A DNA stretch of 64,000 nt from Candidatus Thiodubiliella sp. (lineage in GTDB: Bacteria; Pseudomonadota; Gammaproteobacteria; PS1; Pseudothioglobaceae), in the NCBI GenBank assembly GCA_029237605.1, contig JAQRGB010000023.1:1-64000 (forward strand), given 5' to 3'. Under the pieces are notes generated by a model, which was not told the DNA's origin, ran no database searches, and was given only the letters and a program-made list of their open reading frames with translations. Of the stretch, positions 32,994 to 45,244 are shown piece by piece. Within the stretch, counting starts at the first letter, position 1. Each line of letters starts with the position of its first letter. The translations under genes were made by a program, and so were the position numbers.

Positions 32994-33004
<11 letters not shown>
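31155..33004 (+). CDS. mrdA: Penicillin-binding protein 2 (adapter, two frameshifts, misplaced 55-bp segment)
   Basis: Transpeptidase of cell elongation. After one N-terminal membrane helix it has RILPIAPMRGKIFDRYG and a transpeptidase domain with GLYPPGSTIKPMVALAG (catalytic Ser), SCDVFFYDLA and AGKTGTAQV. Four lesions: a forward adapter at 31603-31633; one T missing in T6 (31749-31754); one A missing in A7 (31918-31924); and at 32024-32078 an out-of-frame copy of 32400-32454 where the family normally has a short variable stretch. Restoring the bases joins the three ORFs. Damage this dense in an elongation gene could also mean decay. Confidence 0.92.
31603..31633 (-). other. MGI forward adapter 15 (one inserted C)
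   Basis: AAGTCGGAGGCCCAAGCGG..., the forward adapter with one extra C. It lies in the N-terminal part of mrdA. Confidence 0.93.
32024..32454. repeat. 55-bp direct repeat inside mrdA
   Basis: Copies at 32024-32078 and 32400-32454 share 54 of 55 bases (ACATTCCTGGAGAACGTGGT...). The second copy encodes the normal PBP2 sequence IPGERGGILPSRAWKKI. The first is read one frame off and gives nonsense in a conserved gene. Confidence 0.92.
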
Positions 33005-34499
<1,495 letters not shown>

Positions 34500-34523
34500 A
34501 ATTATATGAAAAAAAAATTAAAA

Positions 34524-34571
34524 GAGAGTCAACTCCTTGGCTCACAGAACGACATGGCTACGATCCGACTT
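34524..34571 (-). other. MGI reverse adapter 19 with barcode ACTCTC (antisense)
   Basis: Full antisense reverse adapter (34530-34571) preceded by GAGAGT, the complement of barcode ACTCTC(TACC). It covers the recX stop. Confidence 0.96.
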
Positions 34572-34977
34572 GTTTAATATGCTCAAAATCGAAACCTCTG
34601 TATTGCAGAAACCGCTGTTGTTTGGCTTTCTCTTTATAATTTTTTGGCACTTCTTCACCATATTTTGACACTCTGACTTGTTTTGCTAAAGCAAAGAAAT
34701 CATATTCAGATAAATCAAAATTTTCGATGCCTCGTTGCTTTAAATCAATGGCTATCTTGACAGGTCCTTTGCCTTGATTAAAGCGCATCTGAATAAACTC
34801 GCTGGAAAAACGCTCATCAGATTGATAATTTTGACTTTTGAGTTTTTCCAACGCTTGCTCTACTTCATATTCTTTATAACAACTTAAGAGTTTTTTATAA
34901 AGCTCCAAATAAGAATGCTCGCGTCTAGCGAGCATTTCTAAAGCATTGTCATAAGCCGTTTTACTTAGAGATAGCAT
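34572..34977 (-). CDS. recX: Regulatory protein RecX (last residues masked)
   Basis: Modulates RecA filaments. About 135 residues made of the tandem three-helix repeats typical of RecX (DNALEMLARREHSYLELYKK, LKSQNYQSDERFSSEFIQMR, GKGPVKIAIDLKQRGI, QQRFLQYRGFDFEHIKQ). The adapter at 34524-34571 hides the stop, but the length suggests almost nothing is lost. It lies six bases downstream of recA. Confidence 0.9.
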
Positions 34978-34983
34978 TTTGTT

Positions 34984-35983
34984 TTATATAATCTTCTCTG
35001 GTGCCAATATTTTTTGCTTAATTTTTGCCTCTAAATCTGCACTCATTTTTGTATGTTCCTTCAAATAATCGCGTGCATTATCTCTACCTTGAGCTATTCT
35101 TTCACCTTTGACGCTATACCATGCACCAGATTTTTCTACAAAACCATGTTGCACACCTAAATCAATAATTTCACTTTCACGAGAGATTCCTTCATTATAA
35201 AGAATTTGAAACTCTGCTTGTTTAAATGGTGGCGCTACTTTATTTTTTAATACCTTGACACGAGTTTCGTTGCCTAATATTTCATCACCTTTTTTAATTG
35301 CACCTATTCGACGAATATCTAGGCGCACCGATGCATAAAACTTCAATGCATTGCCTCCTGTAGTAGTTTCAGGATTACCAAACATAACGCCAATTTTCAT
35401 ACGTAATTGGTTAAAAGTCGGATCGTAGCCATGTCGTTCTGTGAGCTGTTAATTTTCTTAATGCTTGAGACATTAGACGCGCTTGCAATCCCATATGTGA
35501 CGCACCCATATCGCCTTCAATCTCAGACTTTGGTGTAAGCGCAGCAACCGAATCAACCACCACAATATCTGTGCCGCCTGAACGCACTAATATATCAGTA
35601 ATTTCTAACGCTTGCTCACCTGTATCTGGTTGAGAAATCAACAATTTATTCGTATTAACTCCGAGTTTTTTAGCATATTGAGGGTCTAATGCATGCTCTG
35701 CATCAATAAAAGCTGCCGTACCACTAGTCTTTTGAATTTCTGCAATTACATGTAACGCTAAAGTAGTTTTGCCTGATGACTCAGGCCCATAAATTTCAAT
35801 TACACGCCCACGAGGTAATCCACCAATACCAAGCGCAATATCTAAACTTAAACTACCTGTAGAAACAGCTTCAATGTCAGTATTATATCCTGAATCACCT
35901 AAAAACATAACTGAGCCCTTTCCAAATTTATTATCAATTTGCGACAATGCTGCTTTTAGCGCTTGTTTCTTTTGTGCATCCAT
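34984..35983 (-). CDS. recA: Recombinase RecA (adapter-interrupted)
   Basis: DNA strand-exchange protein. Walker [10 protein letters not shown] lies at residues 66-74 after [20 protein letters not shown]. Walker B is [21 protein letters not shown]. After the adapter (35415-35446) the protein resumes with [20 protein letters not shown], and the C-terminal domain is complete. About 12 residues (the segment usually reading NIKKSNT...IFI) are masked. Genuine loss is unlikely, because both halves are perfectly conserved. recX follows, and ribD lies divergently upstream. Confidence 0.96.
35415..35446 (+). other. MGI reverse adapter 20 (32 nt)
   Basis: First 32 bases of the reverse adapter, cutting recA into two ORFs. 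Confidence 0.95.
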
Positions 35984-36037
35984 TATGATTCTTCCTTAGG
36001 TAAAATATAATTGATTTTACGAGTAATTATAACTATT

Positions 36038-37110
36038 GTGGCAACTTTTTCAACAAATGACACGCGATTTATGTCGCTAGCGCTTAAACTTGCTCGCAAA
36101 GGTAGGTACGGTGTTGGGTCTAATCCTATGGTGGGCTGTGTAATTGTTAGAGAGTCAACTCCTTGGCTCACAGAACGACATGGCTACGATCCGACTTCAT
36201 AAAACCTTCGGTGAAGCTCATGCAGAGATTAATGCATTGGCGCAAATCAACCACCAAGCTGATGGCTCTACACTGTATGTAACTTTAGAGCCATGCACAC
36301 ATCAAGGCAAAACACCGCCATGTACTCAAGCCATCATTGACGCAGGTGTAAAAAAAGTTGTAATTGCTACGCTTGATCCTAACCCTATAATTAATGGCAA
36401 GGGTGTGGCAATGCTGGAATATGTTGGCATTATTGTTAAAATTGGCTTGCTTAAAGACGAATCTAGAAATATCAACCGCAGTTTTATCAAACGCATGGAA
36501 ACAGGCTTGCCTTTTGTTACTTGTAAAATAGCCATGAGTATAGATGGCAAAACCTCTATGGCGTCTGGACAAAGCAAATGGATTACTAGTAAAGAAGCAA
36601 GACATGATGTGCAAAAATTACGTGCAAAAAATCAAGCTATACTCACTGGCTCTGGCACAGTATTAGCAGATAACCCATCAATGACAGTTCGTCTTGGTAA
36701 TATTAATAATACGCCACTTCGCGTTGTTATTGATGGCAAAAATCAAATTACTGACACTACGCTCAAACTATTTTCCAATAATGAAGTCGGATCGTAGCCA
36801 TGTCGTTCTGTGCAAGAATACTCAACTAAATAATGCTGGAAAGTTAGATTTACATCATGTCTTAGTGCAATTAACTCAGCAAAATATTAATAGCGTATTA
36901 CTAGAAGCAGGTCCTAAGTTAATTGGTGCTATGATAAAAAAAGGATTGGTTGACGAATTTATTATATACATTGCACCTATATTAATGGGTAGCGATGCCA
37001 TTTCAATGATTAATATTGCCATTCAACAAATGGATAAATGCTTAGTATTAGATATTAAAGATATTAGAATGGTAGGTAAAGATATTAAAATAACGGCAAC
37101 ACTAAAATGA
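36038..37110 (+). CDS. ribD: Riboflavin biosynthesis deaminase/reductase RibD (two adapter breaks)
   Basis: Bifunctional: the N-terminal zinc deaminase and C-terminal NADPH reductase produce the pyrimidine precursor of riboflavin. A GTG at 36038 gives VATFSTNDTRFMSLALKLAR, the usual N-terminus. Deaminase motifs are HAEINAL and TLEPCTHQGKTPPC. The reductase half has TCKIAMSIDGKTSMASGQSK and LLEAGPKLIGAMI. Adapters at 36148-36197 and 36784-36812 give three ORFs. The end overlaps coaBC as ATGA. Confidence 0.94.
36148..36197 (-). other. MGI reverse adapter 21 with barcode ACTCTCTA (antisense)
   Basis: Antisense adapter (36156-36197) preceded by TAGAGAGT, the complement of barcode ACTCTCTA(CC). 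It breaks the ribD deaminase domain. Confidence 0.96.
36784..36812 (+). other. MGI reverse adapter 22 (29 nt)
   Basis: First 29 bases of the reverse adapter, inside the ribD reductase domain. Confidence 0.94.
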
Positions 37111-38311
37111 ATGGGTCATTAAATAATAAAAATATTATCTTAGGCGTTAGTGGATCAATTGCTGCTTACAAAGCGCCAAATATTGTGCGTCGTTTGCAAG
37201 ATTTAGGCGCAGAAGTACGTGTCATACTTACCAAAGGTGGGTCTCAATTTATTACTGAATTATCGTTACAAGTAACTTCAAAAAATAAAGTATATAATAA
37301 TTTATGGGATAAAGAAGCTGAACTTTCCATAAGACATATCGAACTGGCTAAATGGGCGGACACAATATTAATTGCACCAGCAAGTGCTAATACCATTGCC
37401 AATCTTACTTTGGGTAAGGCGAGCGATTTACTTGGCAGTGTCATCCTAGCAAGTAATTGCCCAATATTCATTGCATCTGCCATGAATCAACAAATGTATA
37501 CTTCTAATAGCGTACAGGCAAACTTAAAAAAATTAGCCAAACGTCAAATTTTAATTATTGCGCCAGAAAGTGGTTGGCAAGCATGTGGCGATATCGGTGA
37601 AGGTCGCTTAGCTAAGTCTAGTTATATCGCTCAAAGAGTTGGGAATATTTTTCAAAATACTAAACTTAGTGGTAAAAAAGTCCTAATTACCTTAGGCGGA
37701 ACTATTGAAGTGATAGATCCTGTTAGGTATCTATCAAATCATTCTAGTGGTAAGATGGGTTCAGCGCTTGCAGATGCTTGTATTGAGTCTGGTGCACAAG
37801 TAACATTAGTACATGGTAATATCAATGTCACACTTAATCAAAAAGCACAGATAATATCAGCAATGAGCGCTAAGGAAATGTACCAATCGGTAATGGATAA
37901 TATTGCCGGACAAGATATTTTTATTGCTTGTGCTGCAGTGAGTGATTACTCAATGAAAAACATTGAAAAAAATAAAATTAAGAAAACTGAACAGAACGAC
38001 ATGGCTACGATCCGACTTTAACACCCACTAAAGACATTTTAAAAAAAGTATGTGAATTAACAAAAAAACCTTTGTGCATTGGTTTTGCTGCAGAAACACA
38101 AAATTTTATTAAAAATGCCAAAAACAAATTAAAAAATAAAGGCTGTGACGCCATTATTTTAAATGACGTTTCCAAGAGCAATTTAGGATTTAAAAGTGAT
38201 GAAAATGAGGTGTTATTTTTAGATCAAAAGAATAGTATAAAAATAAAAAAAAATAGCAAACAAAAACTAGGTCGGAAAATCATTGAAATACTAAGTGAGA
38301 AATTTTTTTAA
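37107..38311 (+). CDS. coaBC: Phosphopantothenoylcysteine synthetase/decarboxylase CoaBC (adapter-interrupted)
   Basis: Two-domain enzyme of coenzyme A synthesis. The CoaC half has SGSIAAYKAPNIVRRLQDLG, the catalytic His in RHIELAKWAD, PASANTIANL, SAMNQQMY and ACGDIGEGR. The CoaB half has GGTIEVIDPVRYLSNHSSGK and, after the adapter at 37991-38018, TPTKDIL, CIGFAAET and ILNDVS. It probably continues the ribD transcript through a four-base overlap. Confidence 0.93.
37991..38018 (-). other. MGI reverse adapter 23 (28 nt, antisense)
   Basis: ACAGAACGACATGGCTACGA... end of the antisense reverse adapter. It splits the CoaB domain. Confidence 0.95.
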
Positions 38312-38659
38312 TACAAAAAACCTTGTTAAATCAATATTCAACAGAGTTACCAACAAATATGTGGATAACTCTGTTAATATCTTTATAAAAATAGGTCGAA
38401 GTACTTATATATTGCACTTTCTTATAGTTTTGAACAAAAAACAATCACTTATTTTTTTTAATTAAAAATCAATAATTTATAAAAAAAAATGGAAAAAATT
38501 AAAAATGTATTTTTTTTTAAATTTTTTTTAAATTTATAGGGGAAAACTTTATAAGTTTTATGTATTAAATTGGAAATTTCATAGAATATTAAATAATTAT
38601 AAACTTATAAATTTATAAAATTTATAAAAAATTATGACATCATTTTATCGCCACTATTT
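38312..38659. other. Very AT-rich island with one DnaA box and a hairpin
   Basis: No gene. AACAGAGTTA (38340-38349) pairs with TAACTCTGTT (38366-38375), probably a coaBC terminator. Between them TGTGGATAA (38360-38368) is a perfect DnaA-box complement. The next 250 bases are almost pure A and T with long homopolymers. Confidence 0.6.
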
Positions 38660-40958
38660 GTGTTAATTTACGCCCTTAGTTTCTTACTCGGAATTGGGTT
38701 ATTTTCATTCAAAAGTACACTGCAAATAAGCCCTGTGGAATGGCTGATATTTTTCACGATATTTCTAACAATTTTAACGACATTTAAGCACCATAAAATA
38801 CTGTATTTAAATTTAGCTATTTTAGTACTTGGTTTTATTTGGATGGGATTTATATCAACACAGGTTTTAAACACTCAAATCCAGCATGATTATCTTAATA
38901 AGCCAATTCTTATTAAAGGTGAAATTGTGGAATTACCAGAGAAAACCTTAAGCAGTACAAAGTTTATTTTTAAGACAAGTTATCCCATACAAGGACGATT
39001 AAAATTAGTATGGCGCAGTCATTATAATAATCAAACTACTACCTTATTCAAGGTGCCTAATTTGCGTGTAGGAGAATCCTGGCAATTACTCTTAAAATTA
39101 AAACACAATAATAGTTATCAAAATCTAAGTAGTTTTGATTATGAAAAATGTTATTCTATAAACGCATTGATGCTACAGGTTATGTGCGTACTTCAATTGA
39201 TAATAAGCGTATTAATGCCATTGGCAACACTTTGTCAATAGATAGAATTAGACAAGATATCCGCTATTTACTATCGCCATTTTTGGAAAAAAAAGAATTT
39301 GGTGGTGTAATTAATGCATTAATTATAGGCGACCGCTCTTTAATTCCTGATGTACAGTGGTCATTGTTTAAATCTACTAACACCACTCATCTTAGTGTAA
39401 TTTCTGGATTGCATATTGGACTTATATCTGGCCTCATGTTCTTGCTAATACAACTTTTATGGCGCCATTGTCCACGCTTAAATATAATAATACCTGCAAA
39501 GATTGCAGCTGCTTACTTTGGGATTATATCTGCATTATTATATACGTTGATTTCTGGCTTTTCAATTCCAACAGTCCGTGCCTTTATTATGGCAAGCGTA
39601 GTATTTATATCAATTATTCTTAAACGTCACAATAATATTTGGCAATTATATGGTATAGCGTTAATACTAACATTACTATATAACCCATTAAGTGTTCTTA
39701 GTATTGGGTTTTGGCTATCATTTTATGTGGTAGCAGTAATTATCTATGGCTCCGCACAACATCAGAATAAATCTTGGCTATATCGCCTAATTTATATACA
39801 GTTACTCATTAGTTTTTCTACATTACCACTTACAATCTGGTTTTTTTCTTCTACTTCGGTTTTATCGCCAATTGCAAATTTAATTGCCATTCCAGTATTT
39901 AGTTTTATCACCACTCCGCTATCAATAATTGGTGCATTATTAACTTTTAGTGGCCTTACTGATTTATCAGAAATAAGTTTTTTCATTGCTAATAAGTCAT
40001 TGATTTATCTATCTATTTTTCTAAAACAATTACAACAATTTGATTTTAATCAATGGAATTACACGCAAACATCATTGACAGATTTGACATTTTTTATCTT
40101 TTTAGTATTTATTATTATTATTCCAAAAGAATTAAAACTTCGTTTGTTATCTATACCTATTTTAGGCTTAATTCTATTTGTACCTAATCCTAAAATAGAT
40201 AACAATTCGGTGCTAATTACTACACTTGACGTGGGCCAAGGGTTAGCTACTATAGTACAAACCAGAAACCATGTTTAAGTCGGATCGTAGCCATGTCGTT
40301 CTGTGAGCCAAGGAGTTGTAGCATTACACCTTATCTTCGTGCAAAGCATATTCAACATTTAGATAAAGTTATTATTTCTCACGATGATAACGACCATATT
40401 GGTGGACTTAATAATATTTTAAAAAATTTTAAAATAGACGAGATACTTAGCTCAATTCCTGAAAAAATTAGAACGACTTTTATTTGTCAAAAAGGGCAAA
40501 ATTGGAAATGGGATGGCGTGATATTTGAAATACTAAACCCTGATAAAGATACAGACTTAAAGAATAATAATGCTTCTTGTGTACTTAAAATCTCTAATAG
40601 GAAACATAGTGTACTACTTACTGGAGATATTGAGAAGAAAGCCGAATATAATCTTGTACAAAATAATAAAGAAAAACTCAAAAGTACCATTATGTTTGCA
40701 CCACATCATGGTAGCAAGACATCTTCAACACAGGAATTCTTAAATGCAGTATCTCCGTCATTGATTGTAGTATCTAATGGCTTTAATAATCGATTCAAAC
40801 ACCCTGCTAAAGCTATTATTAAGCGCTATCAATCCAATGGAATTAAAGTATTAAAAACCAGTTGTTCTGGTCAAATTGATATTCCTTGTCTTCCTAAGAC
40901 CGCTTGGCCTCCGACTTGAAAAGAATCTGCACATTACTATTTGCGTCAATGCAAATAA
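38660..40958 (+). CDS. comEC: DNA uptake channel protein ComEC/Rec2 (frameshift, two adapter breaks)
   Basis: Inner-membrane channel for single-stranded DNA in transformation. The N-terminal part has membrane helices and an OB-like segment. The Competence domain has FKSTNTTHLSVISGLHIGLI and SIGFWLSFYVV. The C-terminal metallo-beta-lactamase-like domain has TLDVGQGLAT, ISHDDNDHIGG and APHHGSKTSS. A G is missing at 39150 (FDYEKW would become continuous). Adapters at 40277-40322 and 40886-40917 break it again. The native end ESAHYYLRQCK stops at 40958, overlapping the convergent dnaE by 13 bases. Confidence 0.92.
40277..40322 (+). other. MGI reverse adapter 24 with barcode TAGC
   Basis: Full reverse adapter followed by TAGC, the start of barcode TAGCTAAGTG. 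It breaks the comEC hydrolase-like domain. Confidence 0.95.
40886..40917 (+). other. MGI forward adapter 25 (32 nt, antisense)
   Basis: Complete antisense forward adapter, just before the comEC C-terminus. Confidence 0.96.
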
Positions 40959-43900
40959 TTAATACGGCTAGACTGATGGCTGCTTAACAACGTATTAATT
41001 TCATTAATTAATTGTTGATTTGGGGTAACGCAATATGTTGTATTTAATAGTAAAAAACCTATAGATTGTTCAACCTTATAATGTAGTATAACTTGGCATT
41101 TACCCTGGTTTTTTTTAAGAACTGTTGAAAGTTTTTCAAATAATGATGAATGTTGATTATTAAGAAATATATCAAAGTTTTTGGCATATTTTTCTTTCAC
41201 CACATCTATGTTTTCAATTTTATTAACCACCAATTGCCAGCCATCACGATAATCATCTCTTTCTATTTTTCCAGAAACCACAACTACTGTATCTACAACT
41301 AGAGCATCACTCATAGAATTCTCTGCATTTATTTCTGCACTTAATACTTTGGGAAAAATAATTCCATTTAATGTGCTTTTATTATCCTCAAGTGTAATTG
41401 AAGCCATTAATTTGCCATTCTTTGTACTTCTATAATACACATAAGAAAGAAGTCCTAATAATCGTACTTCTTTATTATTCCTAAGCACTGTCTCACTAGG
41501 TAAAGTGGCAGAAATATATTGTAAATCATACTTGTATTCATCAGTTGGATGATTATAAAAATAATAGCCCATTGTCATCTTTTCAAATTGCAGTATTTGT
41601 CTAAATGAAAAACTTGGTGTTAATAAATAGTTCGTCTCATATTCATTACACTCTAACACATTAGTAAACAAACCACTTTGCCCACTTAAATGATCATTTT
41701 GTCGTTGCTCAGCTTGTCGCATTGCACTAGGATAAGTATTAATCAAAATTGCCCTATCAATTCTAAACTCATCTAAAGCGCCACTATAAATTAAAGCCTC
41801 TAAGGCACGTTTATTAAGAGTTCTCTTTTCTATACGCATACAAAAATCAAACAAATTTTGGTAATCTCCGTTCTTTCTACGTTCAGCAACCAAGGCTTCA
41901 GCTAAAGACTTGCCAACACCTTTAATAGCGCCCAATCCATAAGTCAGTGTTTTGTCATCTTGAATACTAAATTCATACATAGATTCATTCACATTTGGAC
42001 CTTTGATGGTGACCTGCATGACTTGTGTTTCCCCAACAGTAAAACTAACCCTATCTGTGTCAGTCATCATTCCTGAAAGCACAGATGCCATAAAAGCAGC
42101 GGGATAGTGCACCTTAAGCCAAGCTGTTTGATATGATATATAGGCATATGCTACCGAGTGTGACTTATTAAAGCCATAACCTGAGAATTTATCAATTAAA
42201 TCAAAAACTTCATTAGCTTTAATCTCGTCAATATCATGTTTAGCCGCACCCTTAACAAATACATCTCGTTGCACGTCCATTTCTTCAACAATCTTTTTAC
42301 CCATTGCCCTACGCAATAAATCTGCTCCGCCAAGTGAATAATCCGCCATCACCTGTGCTGACTTCATCACCTGTTCTTGATATAAGAATACACCATTAGT
42401 TGGCTTTAAAATATCTTCCAACATTGGGTGTGGGTATTTCGCTTCTTGCTTGCCATGTTTTACATTGATATAATCATCTACCATGCCTGCATCAAGTGGA
42501 CCTGGGCGATATAAAGCAAGCATTGCTACAATATCTTCAAATGAATCGGCTTGCAATTTCTTTAGATAACCACGCATACCTTCAGACTCTAACTGAAAAA
42601 TACCAGTAGTGTCGCAACGCTGCAATAAATCATAAACACCTTTATCATCTAGTAACAAAGCATCAATATCAATCAGTTCTTCGCTTAATCCCTTTGCATA
42701 AATAAGTTTTACGGTTTTATCAATTACTGTTAAGTTTGACAAACCTAAAAAATCAAACTTAACTAACCCAAGTGCTTCAATATCTTTCATATCAAATTGT
42801 GACACAACACTATCTTCTTTACTAGCCTTGTAGACTGGACAAAAATCACTAATTTTACTTGGTGCAATCAATACACCGCCTGCGTGTGTACTGACATTGC
42901 GCACTAAGCCTTCTAACTGTAAAGATAGATCTATTAGCGTTGTTACGCTTTCCTCAGAGTTATATCTATTGATTAATTCTTTCGAGAGCCATTTGTCTTT
43001 ATTTTCTTGAGATTCATCCTCTGAAAAACGACCTAATGCACGTGATAGATTGATTTTTAAATCATTTGGAATAGATTTAGAAATACGATCACTAAAGCCA
43101 TAAGGATGCCCTAAAACACGTCCTACATCACGCACTACACCCTTAGCCGCCATAGTGCCATAAGTAATAATCTGCGATACTTTTTCAGAACCATATTTTT
43201 GCGCTACATACTCAATTACTTCATCACGACGATCGGTGCAAAAATCCACATCAAAGTCTGGCATAGAAACACGTTCAGGATTTAAAAATCTTTCAAATAA
43301 TAATTCATGCTTAATCGGGTCAATATTGGTAATACCAAGCGCATACGCTACCAGCGAACCTGATCCAGATCCACGACCAGGACCAACTGGTATGCCATTA
43401 TCTTTAGACCAGCGAATAAAATCAGCAACAATTAAAAAATAACCAGAGAAGTTCATTTGCACAATCACTGAAAGTTCAAACTGTAAGCGCTCATCATAAA
43501 TCTTACGTCTAACATCCAACCCATCTAAGCGCTTATCCAAGCCTAACTTTGATTCTTGCGAAAAGAACTCCGCCATACTAACGCCTTCAGGCACAGGGAA
43601 ATTTGGCAAATAATTCTTTTTGTATAATTCAAAATGCACATTACAGCGCTTAGCGATTTGAATAGTATTACTAATAACTTCAGGTAAATCAGAAAACAAT
43701 GCAATCATCTCTTCGCCAGATTTTAGATACTGCTCTTCACAATAGTGTTTTTCACGTCTAGCATCATCTAATAAACCACCATGAGAAATACAGATGCGCG
43801 CCTCATGTGCCTCAAATTCATTTTTTTCTAGGAAAACCACATCATTAGTTGTTACTAATGGAATGTTAAGCTCCAAACCTAATTCAACACAAAGGTGTAA

Positions 43901-44431
43901 GTGTTGTTCGTCATGAATACGGTTTGTGCGTTGCACGCTTAAATAAAACCTATCTCCAAATGTAGTTTTCCAAATAATCGCTTTTTCTTTTGCCTTAGGT
44001 TTTTGATTCTCAATTAGTGCTTGCGCTATATCACTATGGATCGCTGGTGCAATCAATATCAACCCATAATTGTACTGAATTAATTGTTCAGCACTAATGC
44101 TTGCGTCATTTATACCTCTATCTTTCAGATAAGATAAAGAAATTAATTCAGATAGATTTAAATAACCTTGTTGATTTTGACACAAGAGCAATAAAGAAGA
44201 TTTTTTACCTTCATCTTCAAGTATAATTTCAGTACCAAAAATTGGCTTAATACCAGAACTTTTTGCCGCCTTATAAAACTTTATGGCGGCGAATAAATTA
44301 CCATTGTCTGTTAATGAAATCGCACTCATACCTAGTTTTTTAACTTGATTAACTAATTTTGGTATGCGAATCAAACTATTATCAATAGAGTATTCGCTAC
44401 GGCATTGAAGGTGTACAAATTCAGTAAACAT
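40946..44431 (-). CDS. dnaE: DNA polymerase III subunit alpha
   Basis: Replicative polymerase catalytic subunit. The 1161-residue ORF is uninterrupted. The N-terminal PHP domain begins FVHLQCRSEYSIDNS. The palm catalytic triad region includes PVGPGRGSGSGSLVAYALGI and MPDFDVDFC. Fingers follow, then a C-terminal OB fold (VRLLGLLSYVYYRSTKNGKL). It lacks any homopolymer frameshift or internal adapter over 3.5 kb, which makes it a useful control against the damaged genes around it. Confidence 0.98.
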   Translation of the reverse strand: MFTEFVHLQCRSEYSIDNSLIRIPKLVNQVKKLGMSAISLTDNGNLFAAIKFYKAAKSSGIKPIFGTEIILEDEGKKSSLLLLCQNQQGYLNLSELISLSYLKDRGINDASISAEQLIQYNYGLILIAPAIHSDIAQALIENQKPKAKEKAIIWKTTFGDRFYLSVQRTNRIHDEQHLHLCVELGLELNIPLVTTNDVVFLEKNEFEAHEARICISHGGLLDDARREKHYCEEQYLKSGEEMIALFSDLPEVISNTIQIAKRCNVHFELYKKNYLPNFPVPEGVSMAEFFSQESKLGLDKRLDGLDVRRKIYDERLQFELSVIVQMNFSGYFLIVADFIRWSKDNGIPVGPGRGSGSGSLVAYALGITNIDPIKHELLFERFLNPERVSMPDFDVDFCTDRRDEVIEYVAQKYGSEKVSQIITYGTMAAKGVVRDVGRVLGHPYGFSDRISKSIPNDLKINLSRALGRFSEDESQENKDKWLSKELINRYNSEESVTTLIDLSLQLEGLVRNVSTHAGGVLIAPSKISDFCPVYKASKEDSVVSQFDMKDIEALGLVKFDFLGLSNLTVIDKTVKLIYAKGLSEELIDIDALLLDDKGVYDLLQRCDTTGIFQLESEGMRGYLKKLQADSFEDIVAMLALYRPGPLDAGMVDDYINVKHGKQEAKYPHPMLEDILKPTNGVFLYQEQVMKSAQVMADYSLGGADLLRRAMGKKIVEEMDVQRDVFVKGAAKHDIDEIKANEVFDLIDKFSGYGFNKSHSVAYAYISYQTAWLKVHYPAAFMASVLSGMMTDTDRVSFTVGETQVMQVTIKGPNVNESMYEFSIQDDKTLTYGLGAIKGVGKSLAEALVAERRKNGDYQNLFDFCMRIEKRTLNKRALEALIYSGALDEFRIDRAILINTYPSAMRQAEQRQNDHLSGQSGLFTNVLECNEYETNYLLTPSFSFRQILQFEKMTMGYYFYNHPTDEYKYDLQYISATLPSETVLRNNKEVRLLGLLSYVYYRSTKNGKLMASITLEDNKSTLNGIIFPKVLSAEINAENSMSDALVVDTVVVVSGKIERDDYRDGWQLVVNKIENIDVVKEKYAKNFDIFLNNQHSSLFEKLSTVLKKNQGKCQVILHYKVEQSIGFLLLNTTYCVTPNQQLINEINTLLSSHQSSRINYLH

Positions 44432-44437
44432 TTAAAT

Positions 44438-44465
44438 AAGTCGGATCGTAGCCATGTCGTTCTGT
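44438..44465 (+). other. MGI reverse adapter 26 (28 nt)
   Basis: First 28 bases of the reverse adapter, directly upstream of the dnaE start. It probably masks the dnaE ribosome binding site. Confidence 0.94.
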
Positions 44466-44803
44466 TTTTAAAAGTTTAATTTTAATCTTAAAATTAACTA
44501 AAACAATGATAAAAATAATTTTAAAACTTAACATTATGATAAGGTAAGTTACGATATAACTTAATTGTAAATATTAAAAAAATTTAAATAATAATGAGCT
44601 ACTGCTCTAATATTTCTTAGTATTTATATTCTAAAAAATAGCTCCTGAATTAAGCATGACATAATAGCACTAAATCCATATCGAAATAAATATTTTAAAA
44701 TTACCTATAGATATAAAATAATTTTTTTACTCTAAAGTCTATTAAATAACGCAAACAGCCATTATCTTAACATTTTTTATAATTAACTACTATTTTCTTA
44801 TAG
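44466..44803. other. Intergenic region between dnaE and sox cluster
   Basis: About 340 bases of AT-rich DNA. I see no ORF, RNA or clear motif. It should include the dnaE promoter (minus strand), but the adapter prevents a safe placement. Confidence 0.4.
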
Positions 44804-44837
44804 ACAAAAAAATACCCCAATAAAGGGGTACTTTTTT
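44804..44837. terminator. Rho-independent terminator of the sox operon
   Basis: TACCCC (44813-44818), loop AATAAA, GGGGTA (44825-44830), with A-runs to the left and T-runs to the right. On the minus strand it lies about 20 bases after the soxK stop and ends in a T-run, so it should close the soxXYZAK transcript. Confidence 0.88.
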
Positions 44838-44855
44838 TCAGATAGCTATATAAAT

Positions 44856-45233
44856 CTAAAAACCCATATGACCTGCATTGATCTGACTTATAGCTTGCTT
44901 TTGGGCAAGAATTGCTTGATTTTTAGCCATATTAGCCAATTTCACACATTTTTTACCACCAGCCTTTTTAGCTTGTTTAATAAATTTTCCTGTATCACGC
45001 CATTCAAAACCAACTTTTCTAGCTTTCTTATTCTCAGCACTTGCTGCAGAGATTGCATTTTTACATGTTCTAGAAAGTTTAGGCTTAGAGACTTTAGACC
45101 GCTTATAAATTTTAGGCTTAAAGGCTTTAACAGATGGAGGGTTATTCCAATTATACGTGTAATCTGCCGCAATTGAATCAACTTGAATAGACAAAGCAAA
45201 TGCAGTTAATGTTATTAACAATAGTTTTTTCAT
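44856..45233 (-). CDS. soxK: SoxXA-binding protein SoxK
   Basis: Small periplasmic partner that stabilises or activates the SoxAX cytochrome. 125 residues: signal peptide KKLLLITLTAFALSIQVDSIA, a basic linker (KPKIYKRSKVSKPKLSRTCK), then a helical segment EWRDTGKFIKQAKKAGGKKC followed by KLANMAKNQA, which resembles the family. Placed at the 3' end of soxXYZA, which supports the call. I am fairly but not wholly sure of the family name. Confidence 0.75.
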   Translation of the reverse strand: MKKLLLITLTAFALSIQVDSIAADYTYNWNNPPSVKAFKPKIYKRSKVSKPKLSRTCKNAISAASAENKKARKVGFEWRDTGKFIKQAKKAGGKKCVKLANMAKNQAILAQKQAISQINAGHMGF

Positions 45234-45244
45234 GATATTCTCCT

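Noticed and set aside
39148-40278. Second comEC ORF as an independent gene
   Set aside because: It continues the same ComEC protein after one missing base at 39150.
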